Assembly (NCBI GenBank): GCA_025964455.1
Contig: JAOPYU010000036.1
Coordinates: 1 to 10,999, forward strand
Direction: 5' to 3'
Source: Thermoleophilia bacterium
GTDB lineage: Bacteria > Actinomycetota > Thermoleophilia > Gaiellales > SKUG01
DNA: 10,999 bases
The notes under the pieces are model-generated. The model ran no database searches, was not told where the DNA came from, and saw nothing but the letters and a program-made list of their open reading frames with translations. The translations under genes and the position numbers were made by a program. This document shows, piece by piece, positions 1-7,381 of this stretch. Each line of letters opens with the position of its first letter. The first letter of the stretch is position 1.

Positions 1-15
1 AGTTCCCAGGAAGAC

Positions 16-76
16 GACGTCGAGGTCCATTCGGGACAGATCGTAACGATCCCATCCCGAACGGACCTCGACGGTC
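16..76. terminator. Long imperfect hairpin, probable (bidirectional?) terminator
   Basis: The arms at 18-28 and 63-73 pair over 11 bp without error. After an A/C mismatch (29/62), 30-36 pairs with 55-61 (7 bp). After a small internal loop, 39-43 pairs with 47-51 (5 bp) around a TAA loop. A further 2 bp (16-17 with 75-76) can form past one bulged base. It lies 19 bases beyond the stop codon of the minus-strand hydrolase gene, where a transcription terminator is expected. There is no T-run on either side, so if it terminates it is not a classical U-tract terminator; such structures are common behind genes in high-GC actinobacteria. It may also serve a gene beyond the left edge. It could instead be a structured RNA or a protein-binding palindrome. 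The pairing is certain; the role is inferred. Confidence 0.55.
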
Positions 77-94
77 ACGCGATGTGGCGGTGCG

Positions 95-1636
95 CTACTC
101 GACCGGCTCGGTCTTGAAGCCCACGTGGATGTGGTCGTCGTGGTCGGCTGCCGCGAAGGACGGCATGCCGAGATCCCACAGGGAGATCAGCTCCGCGGAC
201 TGCATCGCCTCGGGCAGGAGCAGCAGCTCCTTGACCGCCTGCTGGGTCCGGCTGCCCGGGCCCTGGTGGCCGACGATCGGCTCGCCGTCGAGCGCGGCGA
301 TGTCGACCGCCTGCCCGAACGAGTGGAGCGAGACGTTGCCGCCCGAGGTGTAGACCCCGTGGCCGCTGATGATCGACGAGACCGCCACCGTGTCGAAGCG
401 GTTCGCCACGAACTGGATGGTCACGAGCACGCGCGGATCCACCAGGCCGGCCGCGATGTCGCTGCGTCCGCCGTCGTAGATCTCCACGTCCTTGTCCGCG
501 AGGATCCGATCCTCGATCTCGCGGCGCGCCGCAGGATCGTCGAGGCCCTTCACCACTGCCTTCGTGCCGAGGGCATCGAAGTAGTCGGCGAGGAACAGTG
601 CCCGACGCGTCAGCGCCAGGTGGTTCTCACCGGCGAAGTAGGCGCGGAGCGCGGCACCCGCGTTCTCGGACCCGGCGAGGTAGGCGGCGAGCGTCGCCAC
701 CTGGTCCGCCTGGTCGCCGCGGGCGACGTTGCCGTCGTCGTTGCCGTCCGTACCGAACTCGGCCCACTGGGCATCGGTCAGTCGCTGGCCTGCGAAGCCA
801 CCGGCGACCGGGTCCCCCCAGCGCGAGTCGAGCCACGAGACCGACGCGAGCAGCGACCAGTCCACGCCGCTTGCCTTGGCGGCAGCGAACAGTGCGTCCG
901 CCTCCTCCTGGGGCAGCTGCGGCTGGGTCGGGATGCGTCCCGCCGGGGTGTACTGCTCGCGGAACAGGCGAGCGTCGCGGAACGGCGCGGCGGCGAACTG
1001 CTTGGCCTTCACGAGCTCGTGCGTGCGCTCGGTGGTCGCGTCCACCTCGGGCTTCGGAGCAACCGGCGCGGGCGCCTTCGGCTTCGGAGCGACCGGCTTG
1101 GTCGTGACGGGCTTGGTCGTGACCGGCTTGGTGCCCGTCGTGCCGCCGCCCGTGCCCGTGGTGCCGTCCTCGGTCGTGCCCGTGGGCGGAACCGGGTCGG
1201 CGGGCGTCGGAGTCGTCGTGCCGGACGTGCCGGACCCCGTCGTGTCCGTCGGCGGGACCGGATCGGTCGTCGTCGTCGACCCGCCACCCGTGGTGCCGGT
1301 GGTATCGGTCGGCGTCACCGGATCGGCAGTGACGGGTGGCACGGCGCCGCCGCCTCCACCTGCCCCGTCGCCCGTGGGGGCGGGGTCGGTCGGGACCACC
1401 GGATCAGGTGCGGTGGGTGCGGGATCCGGTGCGTCGGTGCCGGCGCCGTCCTGCGAACCTGGCGGGCACAGCGTGTGATCGAGCGCCAGTTCCTCCTGGC
1501 TCACGGCGCGGTCCCCGACCACGCACGCGGGCCCTTCGGCCAGCACTGATGACGCCCCGAACGTCGCCACGACGGCGGCTGACGAGAGGCTTGCAATCCA
1601 GATCAGCGAACGGCGATGTCGCTGGAGCTTACGCAT
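95..1636 (-). CDS. Secreted peptidoglycan hydrolase-like protein (SLT-like domain + LAS/M15-type metallopeptidase domain)
   Basis: 513 aa, likely acting on or binding peptidoglycan outside the membrane. Residues 1-33 look like a signal peptide: basic start MRKLQRHRR, hydrophobic core, probable cut after SVLA. Two cysteines (about 38 and 57) may form a disulfide. Residues about 60-197 are a Pro/Thr/Gly/Lys-rich linker. Residues about 240-355 resemble MltB/SLT-type lytic transglycosylases, including the tryptophan and DGNDDG-like segment typical of actinobacterial members, but the ESR-type catalytic Glu is Asp270 (WLDSRWG). The C-terminal 90 residues carry the LAS metal site: His438-x6-Asp445 in SLHSFGQAVD, then His502-Ile-His504, as in D-Ala-D-Ala peptidases. 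The start at 1636 is preferred over an upstream ATG at 1672 because AAGGA lies 9 bases before it and the signal peptide follows directly. The metallopeptidase domain looks competent; the SLT-like domain may be a degenerate binding module. Exact substrate unknown. Confidence 0.82.
   Translation of the reverse strand: MRKLQRHRRSLIWIASLSSAAVVATFGASSVLAEGPACVVGDRAVSQEELALDHTLCPPGSQDGAGTDAPDPAPTAPDPVVPTDPAPTGDGAGGGGGAVPPVTADPVTPTDTTGTTGGGSTTTTDPVPPTDTTGSGTSGTTTPTPADPVPPTGTTEDGTTGTGGGTTGTKPVTTKPVTTKPVAPKPKAPAPVAPKPEVDATTERTHELVKAKQFAAAPFRDARLFREQYTPAGRIPTQPQLPQEEADALFAAAKASGVDWSLLASVSWLDSRWGDPVAGGFAGQRLTDAQWAEFGTDGNDDGNVARGDQADQVATLAAYLAGSENAGAALRAYFAGENHLALTRRALFLADYFDALGTKAVVKGLDDPAARREIEDRILADKDVEIYDGGRSDIAAGLVDPRVLVTIQFVANRFDTVAVSSIISGHGVYTSGGNVSLHSFGQAVDIAALDGEPIVGHQGPGSRTQQAVKELLLLPEAMQSAELISLWDLGMPSFAAADHDDHIHVGFKTEPVE
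1091..1135 (-). repeat. Three tandem 15-bp units coding the KPVTT linker repeat
   Basis: Three consecutive 15-bp units (1091, 1106, 1121) differ by only a few bases and encode KPVTT-KPVTT-KPV(A) in the hydrolase linker. Longer, looser repeats of the DPVxPTxTTG type lie at about 1170-1330 in the same gene. Such in-frame repeats can expand or contract by slippage, changing linker length without breaking the frame. Confidence 0.8.
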
Positions 1637-1945
1637 GTATGAGTATCCTTCGGTGCGGTGGGTGCCGGTCACTATCGGCAGCTTGCAAGAAGACTTGACC
1701 GATGTGGATTCGGCCCGGCGGTCATCAGGTGGAACCCCTCTTGGCCCGAAACCTTGTCGGAGTTCACGAAGTCCTTACGGATGTCCAACGGAACCATGTA
1801 ACTGCAGTCTCGGCCAGCTTTGTGATGGCTCGAATCGAGGTTCTGACGGTCAGGTGGGCCAAAGCACCCACGATCGGTTCCACGTACGCGATGCAGCTCG
1901 GTGCGCTCGCAGGCCCGGGTGTGGATCGGTAGGCTCGAGGCACGC
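1637..1945. other. Non-coding stretch between the divergent hydrolase gene and tRNA-Arg
   Basis: About 309 bases with no convincing gene; the reading frames here lack family resemblance or start signals. It must hold the promoters of the minus-strand hydrolase gene and the plus-strand tRNA. I see the hydrolase ribosome-binding site (AAGGA on the minus strand, 1646-1650) and a small palindrome at 1663-1680. A TAGGCT (1930-1935) could be the -10 of the tRNA, but no good -35 is visible. I looked for a c-di-AMP (ydaO) riboswitch, which often precedes actinobacterial wall-hydrolase genes, and did not recognise its conserved segments. Confidence 0.6.
1663..1680. promoter_or_regulatory. Small palindrome upstream of the hydrolase gene, possible operator
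   Basis: TGCCGGT (1663-1669) and ATCGGCA (1674-1680) form a 7+7 inverted repeat with one G-T wobble and a 4-base centre. It lies 27 bases before the hydrolase start codon, in the region where the promoter or leader should be. A regulator site or a leader hairpin is possible; chance is also possible at this GC content. Confidence 0.3.
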
Positions 1946-2017
1946 GCCCCTGTAGCTCAGTGGATAGAGCATTGGCCTCCGAAGCCATGCGCGCTGGTTC
2001 GACTCCAGCCAGGGGTA
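1946..2017 (+). tRNA. tRNA-Arg (anticodon CCG)
   Basis: A 72-nt cloverleaf. Acceptor 1946-1952 pairs with 2010-2016, ending in a G1-U72 pair; U8-A9 follows. The D stem is GCTC/GAGC around AGTGGATA. The anticodon arm is 1972-1976/1984-1988 with loop CTCCGAA, so the anticodon is CCG (reads CGG, Arg). Its outermost pair is a T-T mismatch. The variable region is 4 nt, and the T stem is GCTGG/CCAGC with loop TTCGACT. A20 in the D loop and discriminator A73 fit arginine identity. CCA is not encoded (the sequence continues CTG). A plus-strand reading frame runs through it into corA but is only a shadow. Confidence 0.94.
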
Positions 2018-2024
2018 CTGCTCG

Positions 2025-2040
2025 GGCGCCGCGTGGCGCT
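2025..2040 (+). terminator. Weak GC hairpin just after tRNA-Arg
   Basis: GCGCC (2026-2030) and GGCGC (2035-2039) form a 5-bp stem with a 4-base loop, extendable by a G-T pair, starting 8 bases after the tRNA. A second small hairpin (GGGCC/GGCCC, 2052-2064) follows. Neither has a T-run. They could end the tRNA transcript or act in 3' processing. Stems this short are frequent by chance in GC-rich DNA. Confidence 0.25.
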
Positions 2041-2086
2041 GGCGACCCGTTGGGCCCGTGGCCCGCCGGGGTACAGGAGTCACCAG

Positions 2087-3097
2087 GTGCCGCTCATCCC
2101 CCGCATCCGACGAGGCCCGCGAGGCCCCAAGCTCCCCGCCGCGGTCCAGGACCGTGCGCCGCGGATCGAGCGCGTCGAGCTGCCCGCGGTGGAAGACGGC
2201 GAGCGCGGGCTGCGCTGGCTCAACATCGAGCGCCCCGGCCAGGTCGAGATGCGCGCGCTTGCCGAGGAGTTCGACTTCCACGAGCTGGACTACGAGGACG
2301 TGCTCTCCCGCCGCCAGCGGCCGAAGGTCGACGAGTACGCCGAGTACCTGTTCGTCGTGCTGCACTTCCCGCGCTACGACAAGAGCGCCGGGCGGCTGGG
2401 CACGGCCGAGCTCGACATCTTCATCGGGCCCGACTTCCTGATCACCTGTCCGAACCAGCCGCTCCGCGCGCTCGGTCGGGTCTTCCACCGCAGCGAGAAC
2501 GATGCCGAGTTCCGCGCCGAGCTGTTCGCGAAGGGGCCCGGATTCGTCCTCTACACGGTCCTGAGCGAGCTGTTCGACTACTGCTTCCCGATCCTCGACA
2601 AGATCGGCCACAAGCTCGACGAGATCGAGGACGGCATCTTCGAGGGGCGTGCCAAGGAGATGGTGCGACAGATCTCCAACGCCAAGCAGGAGATCATCGC
2701 GTACCGCAAGATCATCGGCCCGGAGCTCGCGACCCTCCGCGTGCTCGAGGCCAAGACGGCCTCCCGGTTCCTGCCCGGTTCGCTCGAGGTCTACTTCGAC
2801 GACGTGATCGACGCGGGCCAGCGCGTGTGGGACATCCTCGAGAACTACAAGGAAGTCGTCGAGGCGCTCGAGAGCACGAACGAGACGGTCGTCCAGCACG
2901 GCCTCAACGACACACTGCTCGTGTTGACGGTGCTCAACGCCGCGGTGCTCCCGATGACGTTCGTCACAGGCCTCTACGGCATGAACGTCGATCTCCCGTT
3001 CCAGGACAACCGGCACGCCTTCACGATCATCCTCGGCATCATCGGGCTCGTCGTTGCGACGTTCGTGCTCGCCTTCCGGCGCTGGCGGCGGTTCTGA
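2087..3097 (+). CDS. corA: CorA-family divalent metal (Mg2+/Co2+) channel
   Basis: 336 aa, starting at GTG 2087 with an AGGAG seven bases upstream. Longer in-frame starts would translate the tRNA gene and are excluded. The family forms a pentameric inner-membrane channel passing Mg2+ and sometimes Co2+ or other divalent ions. The large soluble N-terminal part (about 1-270) has the acidic and helical character of CorA, with a long helix-rich stretch before the membrane. Helix 1 is at about 277-296 and ends in YGMN (GMN 298-300), the selectivity signature. Helix 2 is at about 312-331, followed by a basic tail RRWRRF. The periplasmic loop after GMN reads VDLPFQ rather than the common MPE type, so ion preference cannot be read from sequence alone; ZntB-like Zn2+ transport is a less likely alternative. 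It may be read together with, or independently of, the upstream tRNA. Confidence 0.92.
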   Translation: MPLIPRIRRGPRGPKLPAAVQDRAPRIERVELPAVEDGERGLRWLNIERPGQVEMRALAEEFDFHELDYEDVLSRRQRPKVDEYAEYLFVVLHFPRYDKSAGRLGTAELDIFIGPDFLITCPNQPLRALGRVFHRSENDAEFRAELFAKGPGFVLYTVLSELFDYCFPILDKIGHKLDEIEDGIFEGRAKEMVRQISNAKQEIIAYRKIIGPELATLRVLEAKTASRFLPGSLEVYFDDVIDAGQRVWDILENYKEVVEALESTNETVVQHGLNDTLLVLTVLNAAVLPMTFVTGLYGMNVDLPFQDNRHAFTIILGIIGLVVATFVLAFRRWRRF

Positions 3098-3107
3098 ACC
3101 GCTCGCT

Positions 3108-3123
3108 GTAAGGGTTGCCTTAC
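3108..3123. promoter_or_regulatory. Palindromic operator candidate (DtxR/IdeR-like core) upstream of the iron-binding protein gene
   Basis: A perfect inverted repeat, GTAAGG-GTTG-CCTTAC, begins 10 bases after the corA stop and ends 76 bases before the binding-protein start. A 13-of-16 copy lies against the ATPase gene of the same transporter (7103-7118). The shared core AGGnTnnCCTnAC also occurs in the published DtxR/IdeR consensus, so an iron-sensing repressor is a sensible guess. A possible -10 TATGGT (3143-3148) sits 17 bases after TTACGC, which would put the palindrome over the -35. Alternative: a small corA terminator hairpin, but there is no T-run. Confidence 0.55.
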
Positions 3124-3199
3124 GCTGCCGGGGCGCATTGTGTATGGTCGCCCTGCCGCTACCGATGGCGGCATGTCCACCCCCGTGCAAGGAACCCCC

Positions 3200-4273
3200 A
3201 TGTCTCCCCTCCCCTCCGTCGGCCGACGCGCGCTCGCGGTCGCCGCCACCCTCGTGTTCGCCGCCACCGTCGCCGCCGGTTGTGGCAATGACGACTCCGA
3301 CTCGAAGTCCGGATCGAAGGCCGATTCGGGTACGAAGCTCGTCATCTATTCCGGCCGCGAGAAGAAGCTCGTGGACCCGCTCTACAAGGAGTTCGAGCGC
3401 TCGTCCGGGATCGACCTGGAGGTTCGCTACGCCGAATCGCCCGCGATGGCCGCCCAGCTGCTGGAGGAAGGCGACAAGTCCCCAGCGGACGTCTTCTACT
3501 CCCAGGATGCCGGCGCCATCGGTGCCGTCGAGGAGCTGCTCGCGCCCCTGCCCGACGGCATCGCCGACGAGGTCGACGCCCAGTACCGCGACAACAAGGG
3601 GCGCTGGACGGGCGTCACCGGCCGAATCCGCACGCTCGTCTACAACACCGACGAGCTCAAGGAGGGCGACCTGCCGGATTCGGTCCTCGGTGTCACGGAC
3701 CCGAAGTGGAAGGGCAAGATCGGGGTAGCGCCGACGAACGCGTCGTTCATCGCCTTCGTGAGCGCGCTGCGCCTCGACAAGGGCGACGACGCGGCCAAGG
3801 ACTTCCTCGAGGGCCTCGTGGCGAACGAGCCGAAGATCTACGAGAAGAACGGCCCGATCGTCGATGCGGTCTCCAAGGGCGAGGTCCAGATCGGGCTCGT
3901 CAATCACTACTACCTGTACGAACGACTCGCCGAGGATCCCGATGCCCCCGTGGCCAACCACTTCTTCGAGGCGGGCGACGTCGGCAACCTCGTCAACGTG
4001 TCGGCGATGGGCATCCTGAAGACCAGCGAGCACAAGGAAGCAGCCCGCAAGCTGATCGACTTCATGCTCCACGACGGGCAGCGGTTCATCGTCGAGGAGG
4101 CTCCGGAGCGCGAGTACCCCCTCGTCGTCACCGAGGAGATCGAGTCGAACGAGCGCTACACCGAGCTGCCGCCGCTCGACCAGAACGAGGGGCCGGACGT
4201 GGAGCTGTCGGACCTCGGCGCCGAGCTCGAGACGACCGTCGGCTTCATCCGCGACTCCGGGCTCACGAGCTGA
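3200..4273 (+). CDS. Ferric-iron ABC transporter substrate-binding lipoprotein (FbpA/FutA-like)
   Basis: 357 aa. It captures Fe3+ outside the membrane and passes it to the adjacent permease. The start at 3200 has AAGGA six bases upstream and gives a clean lipoprotein signal: basic SVGRR, hydrophobic core, then AAG-Cys28 as the lipid-modified cysteine, followed by a flexible Asp/Ser/Lys segment. The mature protein opens with KLVIYSGREKKLVDPLYKEF, the usual start of this family, and carries the adjacent tyrosines Tyr237-Tyr238 in NHYYLYERLAE, which coordinate ferric iron in FbpA proteins. At the position of the His ligand in Haemophilus FbpA (YNGQH) this protein appears to have Glu (YSGRE), within the known variability of the class. 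Its stop TGA at 4271-4273 touches the likely permease start. Probably controlled by the palindrome at 3108-3123. An alternative cargo is less likely given the tyrosine pair. Confidence 0.9.
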   Translation: MSPLPSVGRRALAVAATLVFAATVAAGCGNDDSDSKSGSKADSGTKLVIYSGREKKLVDPLYKEFERSSGIDLEVRYAESPAMAAQLLEEGDKSPADVFYSQDAGAIGAVEELLAPLPDGIADEVDAQYRDNKGRWTGVTGRIRTLVYNTDELKEGDLPDSVLGVTDPKWKGKIGVAPTNASFIAFVSALRLDKGDDAAKDFLEGLVANEPKIYEKNGPIVDAVSKGEVQIGLVNHYYLYERLAEDPDAPVANHFFEAGDVGNLVNVSAMGILKTSEHKEAARKLIDFMLHDGQRFIVEEAPEREYPLVVTEEIESNERYTELPPLDQNEGPDVELSDLGAELETTVGFIRDSGLTS

Positions 4274-5961
4274 CGCCCGACCAGCAGACGCCCCGCTCCA
4301 CGGGGGCACGCCGGGACCCGGAGCGACGCCGTGCGCTCCGGGTCCTGCGCGTCCTCGCGCTGTTCACCGTGGCGCTCCCGCTCGTACCGCTCACGTACCT
4401 GGTGGTGCGCGGCGGGGGTGCGGGGGCCGACGCCTGGCGCGCCACCCTCGAAGGGGGACTGGTGGGGATCGCCGCGCGGAGCCTGCTGCTCGCCGGCCTG
4501 GTCGCCGTCGGCACGGTGCTGATCGCGGTGCCGTGGGCATTCCTCGTGGTGCGGAGCGACCTGCCTGCGCGTCGGGTCTGGGGTCTCGTCGGTGCCCTCC
4601 CCCTCGTCGTGCCGAGCTACGTGGGTGCCTTCGCGCTCGTGGGCGCCTTCGGCCCACGCGGCATGCTGCAGGGGATGCTCGAGCCGCTCGGCGTCGCTCG
4701 CCTGCCCGAGATCTACGGGTTCGGCGGCGCGCTCGCCGTGCTCGTGCTGTTCACCTACCCCTACGTCCTGCTGCTCGTCTCGGCCGCATGGCGTCGCACG
4801 GACACCTCGCTCGAGCGTGCGGCCCGTGGCATGGGCCGGACCCCGTGGCAGGCGTTCCGCGTCGCGACCCTCCCCCAGCTGCGCTCGTCGATCGTCGCCG
4901 GCGGGCTGTTGAGTGCGCTCTACGCGCTCGGTGACTTCGGGGTCGTGTCGATCATGCGCGTCGACACCTTCACGCGGCAGATCTACCTGCGCTACGGCGC
5001 CCTGTTCGACCGTGAGGGAGCGGCGATCCTCGGGCTGGTCCTCTGCGCGCTGACCTTCGGCGTGATCCTGCTCGAGCGACGCGTGCTGCGCGGCGACCAG
5101 CGTGGGGCGCGCGAACGCATCAACGCGCGCGACTCGCTGGCGGTCGTGGCGCTCGGCCCCTGGAAGTGGCCCGCGCTCGTCTTCGTGACCACTGTCAGCG
5201 CATTCGCACTCGTCGTGCCGCTCGCCGTCCTGGCGTGGTGGCTCGGCACGCTCGGAGTCGACGGGGAGTGGGGCGCTCGCCTCACCGAGACGCTCGCCGC
5301 CATGGGCGGATCGTTGCTCGCCTCCTCGCTCGGAGCCGCGGTCGCTGCGGCGCTCGCCGTGCCGGTCGCGCTGCTGCTCGTGCGCGCGCCCGGGCGCCTG
5401 CCGTCGACGGTCGAGGCCATCGTCTACTCCGGGTACGCGCTCCCGGGCCTGGTCGCTGCCCTCGGGCTCACGTTCTTCGCGACGCGCACCGCCTTCTGGC
5501 TGTACCAGACGCTCGCGCTGCTCGTAGTCGCATACGTGATCCGTTTCCTCCCGCAGGCGGTCGGTGCCACCCGTGCAGCACTCGAGCGGGTCAATCCCAC
5601 CCTTGAATCCGCTGCGCGCGGCATGGGCATGGGCCCATGGCGCGCCTTCCGCTCGGTCACGCTGCGCCTCGCGGGTCCGGGGATCCTGGCTGGCGCGATG
5701 CTCGTGTTCCTCACGGCGATGAAGGAGCTCCCCGCCACGCTCGTGCTGCGACCGACGGGATACGAGACGCTCGCCACCCAGGTCTGGAGCGACACGAACG
5801 TCTCCGACTACGCGGAGGCCGCGCTGCCGGCGCTCGTGCTCGTGGCGATCAGCGCGATCCCGCTCTGGCTGCTCGTGATCCGCCCGGTCGCAGGCACGCT
5901 CGACGATGCATCAGCCCGCGGCGACGTGGCCCCGCCCACGGATTCGGGCGCTGGCGACTGA
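4270..5961 (+). CDS. Ferric-iron ABC transporter permease, two fused modules (FbpB-like)
   Basis: About 563 aa if read from CTG 4270; the true start is uncertain. It forms the membrane channel of the Fe3+ importer, with both halves in one chain. Two binding-protein-dependent transport modules are visible, each ending in an EAA loop that docks the ATPase: LERAARGMGRTPWQAF at about 181-196 and LESAARGMGMGPWRAF at about 445-460. Hydrophobic segments are consistent with about 12 helices, the first at about 30-46. There is no in-frame ATG or TTG near the expected N-terminus. Candidates are CTG 4270, which overlaps the binding-protein stop (CTGA) and would be translationally coupled, and GTG 4369, which would cut into the first helix and has no clear ribosome-binding site. 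The frame extends upstream to 3706 only as a shadow of the preceding gene. Tail to tail with the ATPase gene. Confidence 0.9.
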   Translation: MTPDQQTPRSTGARRDPERRRALRVLRVLALFTVALPLVPLTYLVVRGGGAGADAWRATLEGGLVGIAARSLLLAGLVAVGTVLIAVPWAFLVVRSDLPARRVWGLVGALPLVVPSYVGAFALVGAFGPRGMLQGMLEPLGVARLPEIYGFGGALAVLVLFTYPYVLLLVSAAWRRTDTSLERAARGMGRTPWQAFRVATLPQLRSSIVAGGLLSALYALGDFGVVSIMRVDTFTRQIYLRYGALFDREGAAILGLVLCALTFGVILLERRVLRGDQRGARERINARDSLAVVALGPWKWPALVFVTTVSAFALVVPLAVLAWWLGTLGVDGEWGARLTETLAAMGGSLLASSLGAAVAAALAVPVALLLVRAPGRLPSTVEAIVYSGYALPGLVAALGLTFFATRTAFWLYQTLALLVVAYVIRFLPQAVGATRAALERVNPTLESAARGMGMGPWRAFRSVTLRLAGPGILAGAMLVFLTAMKELPATLVLRPTGYETLATQVWSDTNVSDYAEAALPALVLVAISAIPLWLLVIRPVAGTLDDASARGDVAPPTDSGAGD

Positions 5962-5963
5962 CG

Positions 5964-7097
5964 TCAGGTCGGGGCGCCGACCGCGTTGATGCCGAGGCTC
6001 GAGGTCGTCACGAGCGCCGCGGGTCCCGGCTCGGCCGCGAGTTCGACCCGGTCGCCGATCGCGGCCATGTGGATGCTCGGGCGGTGCGCCCAGACCGTCT
6101 CGCCGCTCTTCATGCGCAGGGTGTACAGCACGTCGTGGCCGCGGAATTCGCGTCCGACGACGGTCGCGGAACCCGTCGCGGAGGTCCGCACGTCGATCAG
6201 TTCGGGCCGGACGATGACCTCCACGTCGCCGTCGCCGGTCGGATCCGCAAGCGCGAAGCGTCCGACCTCGGTCATGACGTGGCCGCCATGTGCGCGGCCC
6301 CGGAGCACGTTGGTGCGCCCCAGGAACTCGGCCACCTCGAGGCAGAAGGGTCGGCGGTACAGCGTCTCGGGGTCGTCGACCTGCATGACGCGACCCGACT
6401 GCATGACCGCGACGCGGTCGCTGACGGCGAGCGCCTCCTCCTGGTCGTGTGTCACGAAGATGCAGGTGAGCCCGGTCCGCCGCAGCAGCGAGACGATCTC
6501 GCCACGGACGCGCTCGCGCGTGCTCACGTCGAGGTTGCAGAACGGCTCGTCGAGCAGGAGCAGGCGCGGCTGCTGCGCAACGGCGCGGGCGATCGCGACG
6601 CGCTGCTGCTGTCCGCCGCTCAGCTCGCTCGGATACCGCGCGGCGAGCTCGGCGATCTCGAGCTGCTCGAGGACGGCCTCGGCTCGCTCGTTGGTCGCGC
6701 GGCGCGCGCGAAGTCGCTGGACGGGACCACCGCGCCGCGGCGCAGCCCCCTCGATGCCGAAGGCGACGTTCTCGAGCACCGTCAGGTGCGGGAACAGCGC
6801 GTAGTCCTGGAACACCATGCCGACGCCGCGGCGCTGCGCCGGGACCGAATTGCCCGACGCGCCGTCGGCGACGACCACACCCGCGATCTCGATGCTGCCG
6901 CCGTCAGGCACCAGGTGGCCCGCAACGAGCTGCAGGAGCGTCGACTTGCCGCACCCGGACGGTCCGAGGATCGAGACGAGCTCGCCCCGACGGACCTCGA
7001 GGCTGGCACCGTCGAGCGCCGTCACGCTGCCGAATCGCTTCGAGATGCCCTCGAGGCGGAGGTCGATCGCGTCCGGCGTGTCGAGGGGCTGGTCCAT
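5964..7097 (-). CDS. Ferric-iron ABC transporter ATP-binding protein (FbpC-like)
   Basis: 377 aa from ATG 7097 (378 aa from GTG 7100). It hydrolyses ATP at the cytoplasmic face to drive the permease. All key motifs are present: Walker A GPSGCGKST (45-53), Q-loop FQDY (Gln97), signature LSGGQ (159-163), Walker B LLLLDEP (179-185) and switch His217 in VTHD. A short Arg/Gly-rich insertion (about 117-136) lies between Q-loop and signature. The C-terminal third is a TOBE-type regulatory domain, as in Fbp/Pot/Mal ATPases; its VRPELIDV segment is typical. It is on the opposite strand to the other two transporter genes. Assignment to the same importer rests on adjacency, family and the shared palindrome. 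AAGGG lies 11 bases before GTG 7100; a TATCCT 9-12 bases before the start instead allows a leaderless transcript beginning near ATG 7097. Confidence 0.9.
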   Translation of the reverse strand: MDQPLDTPDAIDLRLEGISKRFGSVTALDGASLEVRRGELVSILGPSGCGKSTLLQLVAGHLVPDGGSIEIAGVVVADGASGNSVPAQRRGVGMVFQDYALFPHLTVLENVAFGIEGAAPRRGGPVQRLRARRATNERAEAVLEQLEIAELAARYPSELSGGQQQRVAIARAVAQQPRLLLLDEPFCNLDVSTRERVRGEIVSLLRRTGLTCIFVTHDQEEALAVSDRVAVMQSGRVMQVDDPETLYRRPFCLEVAEFLGRTNVLRGRAHGGHVMTEVGRFALADPTGDGDVEVIVRPELIDVRTSATGSATVVGREFRGHDVLYTLRMKSGETVWAHRPSIHMAAIGDRVELAAEPGPAALVTTSSLGINAVGAPT

Positions 7098-7102
7098 CAC
7101 CT

Positions 7103-7118
7103 GTCAGGATACCCTTAC
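7103..7118. promoter_or_regulatory. Second copy of the palindromic operator, at the ATPase gene start
   Basis: On the plus strand GTCAGG-ATAC-CCTTAC. Read on the minus strand it matches the 3108-3123 element at 13 of 16 positions, with the same 6-4-6 spacing. It ends 2 bases before GTG 7100. A minus-strand -10-like TATCCT (7106-7111) lies inside it, so a bound regulator would block this promoter directly. Caution: the AAGGG within it could also simply be a ribosome-binding site. Confidence 0.5.
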
Positions 7119-7145
7119 GACGGGCCCGATGCAGCGCGGATGCGT

Positions 7146-7168
7146 CGGTACGGCCCCTTGGGGCACCG
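7146..7168. other. Small GC hairpin in the intergenic region
   Basis: GCCCC (7153-7157) and GGGGC (7160-7164) pair directly, flanked by CGGT (7146-7149) and ACCG (7165-7168) across a 3-base bulge. It lies upstream of the ATPase gene on the minus strand. It might be part of a leader if transcription starts further upstream; otherwise I assign no role. Confidence 0.25.
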
Positions 7169-7264
7169 GCGCGGCCCCGTTCGCTCGCCCCCAGCCGACG
7201 AGACGCCGCTGGCCTGAGCCCGCTCGCTGCGCGCGGGGTCGGTGTCGCCTCGCCCTCGTGTGCA

Positions 7265-7309
7265 AGCGCGGCACATGGCTGTCGCATACCGACACTGGTG
7301 TGCCGCGCT
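7265..7309. promoter_or_regulatory. 45-bp imperfect palindrome upstream of the GGDEF/HD-GYP gene
   Basis: Outer arms AGCGCGGCAC (7265-7274) and GTGCCGCGCT (7300-7309) are perfect 10-bp complements. Inner arms TGTCG (7280-7284) and CGACA (7290-7294) are a further nested pair around CATAC. It lies 72 bases before the signalling gene's preferred start, in a 284-base gap between divergent genes. A regulator site or a structured leader are both possible. No T-run follows, so it is a poor terminator, and divergent genes need none here. Confidence 0.5.
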
Positions 7310-7381
7310 CGAGGCTGGGCCGCGTGCCGGCCCATGCCCCCGGTCAAGCTTTCCGGGCGCCGTGCCGATGCGCGAGGCGTG